Below are positions 13,115 to 21,356 of a DNA stretch of 21,612 nt, in pieces. Below the pieces are notes generated by a model. The model was not told where the DNA came from. It saw only the letters and a program-made list of their open reading frames with translations, and did not search any database. The translations under genes and the position numbers were made by a program. How positions within the stretch are numbered: the first letter of the stretch is position 1; each line of letters starts with the position of its first letter. The stretch comes from an uncultured Carnobacteriaceae bacterium (lineage in GTDB: Bacteria; Bacillota; Bacilli; Lactobacillales; Aerococcaceae): positions 1 through 21,612 of the forward strand of contig CALHVK010000034.1 of assembly GCA_938039195.1 (NCBI GenBank). Direction: 5' to 3'.

Positions 13115-14686
13115 TTATTCAGAACCCGGGGCAATCCACATATACTCTGTTAACCCCTTATCTGAAATATTTAGCACCTCTTTATAAAGCGCTTGCCAAT
13201 CATTGAAAATCTCTAAATATTTACGATGATTATCCATATCTGGTTCGAAAACTTTGTCAATTTGAACATATTGGGTAGTTTCTTCTAAATTATCGTATAC
13301 GCCACTACCAATCCCAGCTAGAAACGCCGCACCTAGAGCTGTCGCTTCTTTTTCTTTAGGGGTAATCACTCGGATACCTAAAATATCTGCAATCGTTTGT
13401 GACCACAACTCACTATAAGCAGAGCCACCCGCGAAGAAAATTTCATCTGGTTTATTTCCAGTGATTTCTTCAACCATTTTCAAGTGCCCTAGAGTAATCA
13501 AACCCGCATTTTCCATAATGGACTTATAAAAGGTTGCTTTATTAAATTTTAAAGGGTCAATTGAAAAGTTTGTGAAAGTTGGGCTCGCGTGCTTCAAATT
13601 TCTAAAGTTCATCACATCCGCAAAAATCGAATGCATTCCATAACATCCAATTGGAATTTCTTTCGCTTTTTGATCCATGAGCGCATACACAGAAGTTCCT
13701 AATTGTTTAGCTAGTTCCACATCTAAGTCTAAAAATGCATCCCTAAACCATCTCATAACTAATCCAGAACTCCAAGCAATTGCTTCTTGTTGCCACACTG
13801 AAGGAACTGAATGGCAATTCACTCGAATTCTACCTTTGTCATCCACATAAGGCTTATCGGTATTAAATTCATATTGCCAAAAACTTCCGCCAAAAAGGGC
13901 AGCTTGATTTGGCTTAATGGACCCAACCCCAATACAACCTAGTTGAGAGTCTCCACCACCGCAAACTACGATAGTTGATTCTGAAAGCCCTGTTTGACGA
14001 GCAGCTTCTGCACTTACATTTCCTACTGGAACCCCACTTTCATAGACAGGAGGAAATATATCATCCTTTAAACCACATTTTTTCGCCACTTCTGGTAACC
14101 ATTCGCGTTTAGCTAGGTCAAATAATCCGCTAGTAGAAGAATTACTTGGTTCTGAAACAATTTTTCCAGTTAATTTGAATACAATCCAATCGTTTATCAT
14201 GTTCATATATTTAGCCTTTTGGTAAAGTTCAGGCTTGTTTTTTTGAACCCAAAGTAAACGTGGAACTGCACTCAATGCAAATGTTTCGCCCGTTTCAAGA
14301 TAGATTTCCATTTCTAATGCAGGATGTTCCTTCTTTAATGAAATTACTTCTTCTTTGGCTCTAGCATCAATGTTAGAAAATCCAATTAATTCTTTTTGAT
14401 TCTCATCATAAAGAATGAATCCTTCTCTCATAGAATCTGTAGAAATCCCCTTAATATCTTCAGGATTTATATTATTTTTTTGAATGAGATTTTTAATACA
14501 TTTTTGAATGATTTCCCAGTCTTTTTCAAAATCAAACCCCACACTTCCAGGGTATTCATCATATACTGGATGTTCCCATTCGATTTGCTCAATGGCCTTT
14601 TGCACACCGTCTTTTTGGAATAAAATAGCTCTAAAGCTTCCTGTACCACCATCAAGCGCTAATAAGTATTCTCTTTTTTCTTCCAT
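13115..14686 (-). CDS. lsrK: Autoinducer-2 kinase
   Basis: FGGY-family sugar kinase of 523 aa (E. coli LsrK about 530) that phosphorylates the open-chain AI-2 precursor DPD in the cytoplasm, trapping the signal and making the inducer that binds LsrR. The N-terminal ATPase motif is LALDGGTGSFRA (9-20). LsrK-like blocks include STDSMREG (82-89), NIDARAKEE (105-113), ALSAVPRLLW (137-146), MINDWIVFKLTG (163-174), GGGDSQLG with likely catalytic Asp246, and MRWFRDAF. The C-terminal domain has FFAGGSAYSELWSQ and ATALGAAFLAG, and the end (GLTEYMWIAPG) also matches LsrK rather than glycerol or xylulose kinases. Its first 28 nt overlap the end of lsrR, with TAGGAG upstream, which points to coupling. 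Confidence 0.93.
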   Translation of the reverse strand: MEEKREYLLALDGGTGSFRAILFQKDGVQKAIEQIEWEHPVYDEYPGSVGFDFEKDWEIIQKCIKNLIQKNNINPEDIKGISTDSMREGFILYDENQKELIGFSNIDARAKEEVISLKKEHPALEMEIYLETGETFALSAVPRLLWVQKNKPELYQKAKYMNMINDWIVFKLTGKIVSEPSNSSTSGLFDLAKREWLPEVAKKCGLKDDIFPPVYESGVPVGNVSAEAARQTGLSESTIVVCGGGDSQLGCIGVGSIKPNQAALFGGSFWQYEFNTDKPYVDDKGRIRVNCHSVPSVWQQEAIAWSSGLVMRWFRDAFLDLDVELAKQLGTSVYALMDQKAKEIPIGCYGMHSIFADVMNFRNLKHASPTFTNFSIDPLKFNKATFYKSIMENAGLITLGHLKMVEEITGNKPDEIFFAGGSAYSELWSQTIADILGIRVITPKEKEATALGAAFLAGIGSGVYDNLEETTQYVQIDKVFEPDMDNHRKYLEIFNDWQALYKEVLNISDKGLTEYMWIAPGSE

Positions 14687-15618
14687 GTGCAGTCTCCTAG
14701 TAGAAGCTCTGCTGTATTTTCATCCGTAATTAATACATTAACAAAACCGTGTGTAATTGCAGTATGAATAATTGGAAGTTTTGCATCTCCACCGGCTGCA
14801 ACGATGATATAATCGTTGTTTTTAACTTTTTCTAATTTTGTACTAATAATTCGATCTTCAATCTCATCGTCCACTAAGTTTCCATCTTCATCTATAAAGT
14901 GCATTAACATATCACCTACTGCACCCTTGTTTTTCAGAATATTAAACTTATCTTGAGTTAGAAGACCAGATTTTATAATGGTAGAATCTTCTTTCATTCC
15001 ACCTAAACTAGAAACAACAACGTTAATTTTTTCCGTCATTTCGACAATATCGTTTACCGATTTTTCTTTCAAAATTGCTTCCGTTAATTCTTTACTACCT
15101 ACAACTAAAGGCGCTGGTATTAAATAGTGTTTAATATCAATGATTCCATTTCCAATTTGCCTAATATATGGCATTACCCCACCTGTCATAGATACCACTG
15201 ATAAATGCTTATCTGTTAACCCTGACAGGTGTCTTAGAAATGCGCCCATTGTTTCACCATATCCAACTCCTACAAAGGAATCGTCTTTGACTAAATCGTT
15301 GAGATACATGGCTGTAGCTTGACCTAAATCTTCTGCAAGATTCTCATTACTACTCCACGGTACAACAAAGACATCTTTCAAATTGTATTTTTCTATTAAC
15401 TGTTGTTCAATCTTGTTTTTATCCCGATAGACTGTCGAAAAGTGGAAACGAACTATTTTCTTTTTTCGTGACTCTTCCAGCATTTTGATTATTTTAATTC
15501 TACTTACTGATAGACGATCAGCAATTTCTTTTTGAGTTAACCCATCAATATAATAGAGCCACGCTACCTTATAAAGTAACGAATCTTTATAACGTTTATC
15601 TTTTTCCGAAAAATCCAT
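14659..15618 (-). CDS. lsrR: LsrR-like transcriptional regulator (SorC/DeoR family)
   Basis: Regulator of 319 aa (E. coli LsrR 317). The N-terminal helix-turn-helix is GLTQKEIADRLSVSRIKIIK (26-45), preceded by VAWLYYIDG, which matches the start of LsrR. The C-terminal sugar-phosphate domain (about 60-312) has VGVGYGETMGAFLRHLSG, MTGGVMPYIRQIG, YLIPAPLV and KGAVGDMLMHFID, the known SorC effector-domain blocks. In enterics LsrR represses lsr until phospho-AI-2 binds. Here it lies inside the operon between lsrF and lsrK, not divergent from it, so it should be autoregulated with the transporter. A 107-nt gap upstream has a hairpin and a promoter-like -10 that could add an independent basal source. 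GAGGGTAAAAA precedes the ATG. Confidence 0.9.
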   Translation of the reverse strand: MDFSEKDKRYKDSLLYKVAWLYYIDGLTQKEIADRLSVSRIKIIKMLEESRKKKIVRFHFSTVYRDKNKIEQQLIEKYNLKDVFVVPWSSNENLAEDLGQATAMYLNDLVKDDSFVGVGYGETMGAFLRHLSGLTDKHLSVVSMTGGVMPYIRQIGNGIIDIKHYLIPAPLVVGSKELTEAILKEKSVNDIVEMTEKINVVVSSLGGMKEDSTIIKSGLLTQDKFNILKNKGAVGDMLMHFIDEDGNLVDDEIEDRIISTKLEKVKNNDYIIVAAGGDAKLPIIHTAITHGFVNVLITDENTAELLLGDCTWKKKENTY

Positions 15619-15653
15619 TTTTTACCCTCTTTGCGAAAATCTTAACTGAATAA

Positions 15654-15682
15654 AGTATACACTACCTGAAAGAATTAGGGAA
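15654..15682 (-). promoter_or_regulatory. Possible internal promoter for lsrR-lsrK
   Basis: On the minus strand, TATACT (15654-15659, five of six -10 bases) lies 17 bp from a poor -35 (TTCCCT, 15677-15682). The leader to the lsrR ATG would be about 30 nt. The -35 side overlaps a hairpin arm. A basal promoter here would make regulatory sense but is not strongly supported. Confidence 0.3.
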
Positions 15683-15709
15683 ATAACAGAAGTAGTCCCT
15701 AATCCTTTC
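15668..15709. repeat. Inverted repeat in the lsrF-lsrR gap
   Basis: GAAAG-A-ATTAGGGA (15668-15681) and TCCCTAAT-C-CTTTC (15696-15709) form a 13-bp stem with one internal mismatch and a 14-nt loop. The minus strand continues AGGTAGTG with no U-tract, so a canonical terminator is unlikely. It may be an operator (possibly for LsrR), or a processing hairpin separating transporter and regulator expression. Confidence 0.5.
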
Positions 15710-15725
15710 ATAACAGTCTTTTTGA

Positions 15726-16607
15726 TTATCTATTAATTAAATCTGTGTAGTACTCAAAAGCTTCTTTGTCCGTATATTTTTCATGAACAATTTTCGCAAT
15801 ACTTTTCGCCATAGCGTTTGGATTTTGACTTTGGAAAATGTTACGACCCATATCTAATCCTTTAGCTCCTCCTTGGATTGCTTTATAAGCTAATTCAAGT
15901 GCTTCACGTTCAGGAAGTTTCTTACCACCGGCTACAACAATTGGAACAGGACAAGCAGCCACTACTTCTTCAAAATTATCACAATAATATGATTTAACAA
16001 GGTTTGCACCAAGTTCAGCTACAATACGTGTTGCAAGTTTAAAGAATCGATCTGTACGCTCCATATCTTTACCAACCGCAACAACTCCCATTGTAGGGAT
16101 GCTATATTTATTACCAAGATTTACCGCTCTAGATAAGTTGTCTAAGCTTGATAATTGTCCATCAGCACCAATAAATGTTTGAACTGCTAAGCAGTCAGCG
16201 TTTAATCGGATAGCATCTTCCATATCTACAGCTAAAATTTCATGACTTAAATCATCATTCAACATTGAAGAACCTGACGTTACACGTAAAGCTGTTGATT
16301 TTCTCCAAGTAGGATCAACACTAGTTCTTAAAGCACCACGAGTTCCCATTAAGCAGTCAACTTCTGGTGCAATCTTTGGAAGAATAATATCCAAACGTTC
16401 TAACCCTGCTGTTGACCCCATGAAATACCCGTGGTCAAAAGCAAACATAACTGTATTTCCGCTTACAGGATTAAAAATATTTGCTAAGTGTTTTTTCATC
16501 CCATAGTCTAAATTATGTGCCCCTTTAACAAAGAACTGATCCAAAGTCTTTACAGGTTGATCCACATAATATTCTTTCGATACTTTTAATCCATCTAAAT
16601 CTGCCAT
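15726..16607 (-). CDS. lsrF: 3-hydroxy-5-phosphonooxypentane-2,4-dione thiolase
   Basis: Class I aldolase-fold protein of 293 aa, nearly the same length as E. coli LsrF (291). LsrF transfers an acetyl group from phospho-HPD, made from phospho-AI-2, to coenzyme A, giving acetyl-CoA and dihydroxyacetone phosphate. Family blocks are very clear: MADLDGLKVSKEY at the start, VMFAFDHGYFMG (53-64), MGTRGALR (87-94), PTMGVVAVGKDM (171-182), the Schiff-base Lys205 in NLVKSYY, and IVVAGGKKLPEREALELA followed by GLDMGRNIFQS. This last block is diagnostic for LsrF among DhnA-type aldolases. It lies 11 nt after lsrB with AGGAGG at the ribosome site. Its presence means the LsrF step is kept although LsrG is not found. 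Confidence 0.94.
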   Translation of the reverse strand: MADLDGLKVSKEYYVDQPVKTLDQFFVKGAHNLDYGMKKHLANIFNPVSGNTVMFAFDHGYFMGSTAGLERLDIILPKIAPEVDCLMGTRGALRTSVDPTWRKSTALRVTSGSSMLNDDLSHEILAVDMEDAIRLNADCLAVQTFIGADGQLSSLDNLSRAVNLGNKYSIPTMGVVAVGKDMERTDRFFKLATRIVAELGANLVKSYYCDNFEEVVAACPVPIVVAGGKKLPEREALELAYKAIQGGAKGLDMGRNIFQSQNPNAMAKSIAKIVHEKYTDKEAFEYYTDLINR

Positions 16608-16618
16608 TATTTTTCCTC

Positions 16619-17728
16619 CTAGAAATCGTATTTGTCCATATTTTCTTTTGTAAAGATTGTACGTTCTGGTAATAATACAACCCCACTATCTGGTGAATCT
16701 TTATAGTTTTTATCTAAAACAGAGTTGTTTAGAACTTCTACTTCGCCAATACCAGGAACATTGATTTTATCTCCAACTTTAACTTGGTTTCCTGAAGCTA
16801 AGTAATTTGCTAAGTAAACTGCCAAAGCGCCTTGTACTTTTACGTCCCATAATCCCCACTCTTCAATAATATCGTCTTTAGCATATTTCTTGATTGAGTT
16901 TGGAGTTGAGAAACCAGTTACTGTGATATCTTTTTTAGTTAATTTTGCATTTTGTACAGCTTGTAATTGACCAGGTAAAGCTGTTGAGTCATTACAGATA
17001 ATTAAGTCGATATCTTTATGAGCTGCTAAAATTGATTGACCAACGTTTAATGCTTGTTGAGCATCTTGATTACTGTAGTAGTTAGATTCGTTTACATTCA
17101 CCCAGTTTGGATAGTTTTTCTTGATATATTCTTCCCCTACTTTTTGCCATGAGTTTTGGTCTTGTACTGTAGAAGATGAATAGTGCCAAGCGTATTTAAT
17201 CGTATCTTTCTTAGGATCTTTACCACGTTTTTCTAGAGCGTCCACACTCATCTTAACAAGCATTTCACCTAATTGTTCTGGTGTTCCTTGTGATACCATT
17301 AATGAACGAGCATCTGGAGACACATCTGAATCCCATGTTACGACTTTCAATCCTGCCTTTTGTGCTTGTTTTAAAGCATTATCTAAACCTGTTGGGTCTA
17401 CTGAAGAAATTGCGATTGATCCTGCCCCTGTTTGAACAGCATTGTTAATAATTGTTACTTGATTTGCAACAGATGCTACTGCATTACCATTGTAATCTAC
17501 AGTGAAGCCTTCTTTTTTCGCCATTTCTTGTGCGCCTAAGTTACCTGATTCAAAGAATGAATTTCCTGTTACTTTAGGAATAAAAACAACTTTACCACCA
17601 TTGTTTGCTGCTTGTGTACTCGCATTTGAATTTGAACTGCTACTTTGAGAGTTACCTCCACATGCACCTAAAACAAAAGCAGTTGCTCCAACTAAAACTC
17701 CATAAGATAATAATTTTTTGAAATTCAT
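16619..17728 (-). CDS. lsrB: AI-2-binding lipoprotein of the Lsr importer
   Basis: Substrate-binding protein of 369 aa, anchored outside the membrane as a lipoprotein: basic start MNFKK, hydrophobic stretch and lipobox L20-G-A-C23, then a Ser/Asn-rich linker to about 43. The mature domain resembles Salmonella LsrB throughout (VVFIPKVTGNSFFESG, TWDSD, LLPERTIFTKENMDKYDF). Five of the six AI-2 contacts reported for LsrB are conserved: Lys52, Asp133, Asp190, Gln191 and Pro252. The sixth, Ala222 in Salmonella, aligns by eye with Gln254; that contact is thought to be through the main chain. The C-terminal NKYDF-type ending is family-typical. It follows lsrD after 85 nt that contain its AGGAG site but no hairpin strong enough to report. 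Confidence 0.93.
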   Translation of the reverse strand: MNFKKLLSYGVLVGATAFVLGACGGNSQSSSSNSNASTQAANNGGKVVFIPKVTGNSFFESGNLGAQEMAKKEGFTVDYNGNAVASVANQVTIINNAVQTGAGSIAISSVDPTGLDNALKQAQKAGLKVVTWDSDVSPDARSLMVSQGTPEQLGEMLVKMSVDALEKRGKDPKKDTIKYAWHYSSSTVQDQNSWQKVGEEYIKKNYPNWVNVNESNYYSNQDAQQALNVGQSILAAHKDIDLIICNDSTALPGQLQAVQNAKLTKKDITVTGFSTPNSIKKYAKDDIIEEWGLWDVKVQGALAVYLANYLASGNQVKVGDKINVPGIGEVEVLNNSVLDKNYKDSPDSGVVLLPERTIFTKENMDKYDF

Positions 17729-17813
17729 ATTAATTCTCCTTTGTATTAAATAAAATTAAGACAACAGTGCAACAATCATTTATTTATGAACTATTCATCT
17801 CTAACCTTCCTCC

Positions 17814-18812
17814 TTATTTCTTTCTTTTTAAATTTTGAAATACATTAGAATTAATCATAAAGTTAATGATTAATGATACAATCAATAGAATCCCTACAGG
17901 AATATCTTGATATTGAGCATTGATACCAATGAGTGTTAAACCAAATTTCATAAATCCGATAATTAAAGCTGCTAAGCCTGTCCCGATAACATTTCCTTTA
18001 CCACCATAGATAGAAGTTCCACCTAATACTACTGCGGTAATAATTGGTAATGTTAAGTCTGCTCCAAAGTCAGGTTTTGCTGTACCGAGATATGAAGTTA
18101 AGAGAATTCCCGCAATAGATGCTGCAATACCTGAAAGTACATATGTACTCATTACAAGACGAGCTGTTTTAATTCCTGAATACTCTGCAGTATTTCGGTT
18201 AACCCCGATAAGGAAAATCTTACGTCCATATTTAGTGAGATGTAAGAGAATGAATGAAATCACTAGTAATATCAGGAATATAATTACCTGATTCGGTATA
18301 CCTGCTACACTTCCCGCTGCGATTTCTTGAAACTCAGCTGGAAAATTCGTAATCCCTTGATAAGCAACAACTCCTGCAAGTGCCGGAACAACAAGTGCCA
18401 ATCCTGAATAGAGGAATGACCCTCCTAAGGTGATTACCATTGGCTGTACTTTTGCATAGGCAATTAACATTCCACTAATCAATCCACAAAGAGCTCCGAC
18501 AAGAATTCCAAGTAACACTGCTAGCCAAATATTGACTCCCATCTTTTGCCATAGAACACCTACACAGATTGATGTTAATCCCATTATCGATCCAGCTTGA
18601 ATATCCATTCCACCTGTGATGATTACATAGGTAACAAAGAGCGAAACAATACATACTGGAATAAAGTTATTAATAGAATTCATTAAAATAAAAGGATTCA
18701 AAAATCGTGGGTTTAGTCCACCAAAGATAATAAACTCAGCGATTAATAAAATGACCAAGAAATATTCCCAGCGCCATTTAAATCCTGCTAACACTGATTT
18801 TTTCTTTTCCAT
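17814..18812 (-). CDS. lsrD: Lsr (AI-2) ABC importer permease LsrD
   Basis: Membrane permease of 332 aa of the ribose/BPD_transp_2 family (CUT2 importers), pairing with LsrC to form the translocation channel. About 8-10 hydrophobic segments are visible. LsrD-like stretches are EFIIFGGLNPRFLNPFIL near 26-43, YVIITGGMDIQAGSIMGL near 62-79, VQPMVITLGGSFLYSGLAL near 121-139 and ITAVVLGGTSIYGGKGNVIG near 256-275; the last is the cytoplasmic coupling region that meets the ATPase. The ATG lies 1 nt after the lsrC stop (TAG-G-ATG) with GGAGGAGAATAGG upstream, so the two permeases are translationally coupled. Telling LsrD from LsrC rests on similarity and order. Confidence 0.92.
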   Translation of the reverse strand: MEKKKSVLAGFKWRWEYFLVILLIAEFIIFGGLNPRFLNPFILMNSINNFIPVCIVSLFVTYVIITGGMDIQAGSIMGLTSICVGVLWQKMGVNIWLAVLLGILVGALCGLISGMLIAYAKVQPMVITLGGSFLYSGLALVVPALAGVVAYQGITNFPAEFQEIAAGSVAGIPNQVIIFLILLVISFILLHLTKYGRKIFLIGVNRNTAEYSGIKTARLVMSTYVLSGIAASIAGILLTSYLGTAKPDFGADLTLPIITAVVLGGTSIYGGKGNVIGTGLAALIIGFMKFGLTLIGINAQYQDIPVGILLIVSLIINFMINSNVFQNLKRKK

Positions 18813-18813
18813 C

Positions 18814-19803
18814 CTATTCTCCTCCTTGCTCTACTCTGACACGCAGTCTTTCTTTACGAATATTTTCTTGTGAGCGATGGTTTGAGATAGCTCCAATAAC
18901 TACAATCGCAATTAAAATACCTCCGGTGATTGTATTGTTGAATGTAGAAGGGAAATTTAAGAAAACCAAAATACTACTAATTGATGTCATAAGAATCGAA
19001 CCAATAATCGCACCAAACGTAGATCCTTGTCCCCCTTCTAACGCAATACCACCAATAACACATGCTGCAATAGCTGTCATTTCATATCCTGTACCATCGG
19101 TTGGAGTTACAAATCCAATTCGACTTGCATAAAGAACGCCGCCAAGAGCTGCAAAACTTCCACAAATGATGTAACTTAAAAATTTAATTCGTTCAACTGG
19201 AATCCCAATTAGACGAGCCCCATCAATATTGTCACCTACAGCCTTAAAACTCTTTCCGACCATAGTCTTCTTAGTAAAGATATAAAGAAGAGAGGCAATA
19301 ATAAGAGCGCTTGCAAAAACAATTCCAATAGTTCCACCAATCGTTTCTTGAGAGATATTCAAGAATTCATTTGGAAAATCTTGTAACCATTGTCCATTCG
19401 TATAAATATATTGAAAGCCACGAATGATTCCCATCATCCCCAAAGTCATAATTATTGAAGGTATTTTAAATACTACTATTCCGATAGCGTTAATGATTCC
19501 AATAACTACTCCTACAAGAATTGCAACAATAAACACTGAAAGGATGGAAGATCCGCCATTAAGCATCTTTCCTGTAACTGCTGCAGTAAAACCTACAGTT
19601 GCACCAATCGAAACGTCAATTTCACCAGTAAATAAAACGAAACACATTCCGATTGCAACCATTGCATAAACTGCACTATTATTTACAATTTGAAAAATAT
19701 TTTCTACGGTAAGAAATTGCGGATTAAACAGGCCAACGATTACGAAAAGGCCAATTATGAATAAGATTGATACAATTTCTCTTTGTTTCAGTAAATTCTT
19801 CAT
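18814..19803 (-). CDS. lsrC: Lsr (AI-2) ABC importer permease LsrC
   Basis: Membrane permease of 329 aa, BPD_transp_2 family, partner of LsrD. LsrC-like blocks are FTGEIDVSIGATVGF near 59-73, IPSIIMTLGMMGIIRGFQYI near 114-133, GDNIDGARLIGIPVERIKF near 190-208, and TGYEMTAIAACVIGGIALEG near 235-254 with GGQGSTFGAIIGS, the coupling region toward LsrA. The order A-C-D-B is the same as in enteric bacteria. Its ATG overlaps the lsrA stop by 4 nt (ATGA type), so translation is coupled to the ATPase. The C-terminal tail is short and charged (RKERLRVRVEQGGE), lacking the long extension of E. coli LsrC. Confidence 0.92.
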   Translation of the reverse strand: MKNLLKQREIVSILFIIGLFVIVGLFNPQFLTVENIFQIVNNSAVYAMVAIGMCFVLFTGEIDVSIGATVGFTAAVTGKMLNGGSSILSVFIVAILVGVVIGIINAIGIVVFKIPSIIMTLGMMGIIRGFQYIYTNGQWLQDFPNEFLNISQETIGGTIGIVFASALIIASLLYIFTKKTMVGKSFKAVGDNIDGARLIGIPVERIKFLSYIICGSFAALGGVLYASRIGFVTPTDGTGYEMTAIAACVIGGIALEGGQGSTFGAIIGSILMTSISSILVFLNFPSTFNNTITGGILIAIVVIGAISNHRSQENIRKERLRVRVEQGGE

Positions 19804-21302
19804 GAGACTTTCTCTCCTTTTACAACACCAAATGAGGCACTCATCAGATTCGCTTGATTAATATCCTCACCTACAAACTCAGCATTTAGTCTTCCGTGAT
19901 ACATTGTTACTGCTCTATCTGAGAGTTGCACAATTTCCTCCATATCCGAGGAAATCATCAAGATTGCAAGTCCACGTTCTTTCAACTCTTGAATAATTCG
20001 ATAAACATCTCCACGAGCTCCAGCATCAATTCCACGTGTTGGTTCATCTAGAATGAGTAATTTCGGCATTGAAGCAATTGCCTTTGCAATAACTACTTTC
20101 TGTTGATTCCCACCAGACAAACTACCAATTTCATCACTAACATCCATCGATTTAATTTTGAAAGAACGTTTAAAGTACTCATACATTTCTTTTTCACGCT
20201 TACGATCAATAAAATATTTACCAACGGATTGAAGAGATGCTCCTGTAATATTCATTCCTAAATCACTAATCTTGAAGATTCCATGTTTGAATCTATCTTC
20301 TGGAACATAATTTAGTCCAAGGTTAATAACCTCGCTCGTTGATTTTCCTGTGATATCGACATTACCTAGAATAACTTTTCCGCTAACTACTTCATCCTTA
20401 CCAAAAATCGTTTCTGCTAGCTCTGTCCTTCCGGCACCAACCACTCCAGCAAGTCCTAAGATTTCTCCAGGATAAACTTTAAATGACACATCTTTGAATC
20501 CGTTTCCATAAAAGTTTTCAACATTGAGAATAGGTGGTAACGTACGATCGATATCACGTTCACTTTTACTATTCTTCAAATCGTCGACATTAGCCCCATC
20601 CGGTAACAATGCTTGAATTAACATATCATTAGTAAAATCTTGGGTTTTACCAGATAGACTAATAATTCCATCCCGCATAATAATGATATCCGTCGCAATT
20701 TGAAATACCTCTGTTAAACGGTGAGTAATATAAAGGATACCCACACCATCTCTCTTTAATTGTTCGATGAGTTCAAATAAAGTTTCAGTTTCATTAAATG
20801 TTAGAGAACTTGTTGGTTCATCCAAAATAAGAACTTTAGGATTTCTAATTAAACCTTTAAGAATCTCAACTAACTGTTGTTCAGCAATCGTTAATGTATC
20901 CGCCCTTCTATCCAGGTTAATACTCCACTTTAGTTTTGCAATAAGTGTTTGTAGTTTATTCTTTTGTTCATTTGCGTCTCCTGGAAGCCCAATCAAAATA
21001 TTTTCTAGTACTGTCATATTTTTAAAAAGCATTGGTTCTTGAGGAACAAGATAAATACCGCTACTTAATGCAACTGCTGGCGTTAAATTTTTATGGCTTA
21101 CATTCTCAAGAATAATTTCACCTTGGTCAGACTTATAAATTCCCATAATAATCTTCATCAGCGTACTCTTTCCGGCACCATTTCCTCCAATAATGGCAGA
21201 AACTTCTCCTTTTGAAAGACTAATATTAACTCCTTTTAATACATGGTTATCTCCAAACGACTTACATATATTTTTACATTCAAGCAACTTTACATTTTCC
21301 AC
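19800..21302 (-). CDS. lsrA: Lsr (AI-2) ABC importer ATPase, tandem nucleotide-binding domains
   Basis: CUT2-type sugar importer ATPase of 500 aa energising LsrCD. The first domain has Walker A GGNGAGKST (39-47), Q-loop LVPQEP, signature-like LTIAEQQLVEI and Walker B VLILDEPTSSLT. The second has the degenerate Walker A GVVGAGRTEL, signature SLSGGNQQK and Walker B LLILDEPTRGID, the usual asymmetry of this family. The start is GTG at 21302: AAAGGAGG lies 7 nt upstream and no in-frame ATG exists nearby. First gene of the operon, with a leader of about 45 nt. The LsrA identity, rather than a ribose or other sugar ATPase, comes from its partners LsrC, LsrD, LsrB, LsrF, LsrK and LsrR. Confidence 0.92.
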   Translation of the reverse strand: MENVKLLECKNICKSFGDNHVLKGVNISLSKGEVSAIIGGNGAGKSTLMKIIMGIYKSDQGEIILENVSHKNLTPAVALSSGIYLVPQEPMLFKNMTVLENILIGLPGDANEQKNKLQTLIAKLKWSINLDRRADTLTIAEQQLVEILKGLIRNPKVLILDEPTSSLTFNETETLFELIEQLKRDGVGILYITHRLTEVFQIATDIIIMRDGIISLSGKTQDFTNDMLIQALLPDGANVDDLKNSKSERDIDRTLPPILNVENFYGNGFKDVSFKVYPGEILGLAGVVGAGRTELAETIFGKDEVVSGKVILGNVDITGKSTSEVINLGLNYVPEDRFKHGIFKISDLGMNITGASLQSVGKYFIDRKREKEMYEYFKRSFKIKSMDVSDEIGSLSGGNQQKVVIAKAIASMPKLLILDEPTRGIDAGARGDVYRIIQELKERGLAILMISSDMEEIVQLSDRAVTMYHGRLNAEFVGEDINQANLMSASFGVVKGEKVS

Positions 21303-21341
21303 AAAACTTCCTCCTTTACAAATGTTACGTACCTGAACTTT

Positions 21342-21356
21342 TGTTTACGAATTCAT
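21342..21356 (-). promoter_or_regulatory. Candidate cre (CcpA) site at the lsr promoter
   Basis: ATGAATTCGTAAACA on the minus strand fits the cre consensus WTGNAANCGNWNNCW with one mismatch. It overlaps the end of the -10 box and the transcription start, a position where CcpA would repress. This would parallel the glucose repression of lsr in E. coli, which works through cAMP-CRP. Confidence 0.5.

Noticed and set aside
14467..14655. Second minus-strand frame inside lsrK
   Set aside because: It is a shifted frame within a strongly conserved kinase gene, with no start signal of its own.
13115..14686. Reading the FGGY kinase as a rhamnulokinase because a RhaD-like aldolase is nearby
   Set aside because: Blocks such as SMREG, ALSAVPRLLW, MINDWI and the C-terminal WIAPG match LsrK, and the neighbours are lsr genes, not rhamnose genes.
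17729..17813. Tiny reading frame (Met-Asn-Ser-Ser-stop) behind an AAGGAGG between lsrD and lsrB
   Set aside because: Four codons are too few to support a gene, and no leader-peptide hairpin follows; the AAGGAGG may be a chance remnant at the lsrD end.
18814..21302. Reading the ABC transporter as a ribose or rhamnose importer
   Set aside because: The binding protein, thiolase, kinase and regulator all match Lsr components in sequence and order, and LsrB keeps the AI-2 contacts.
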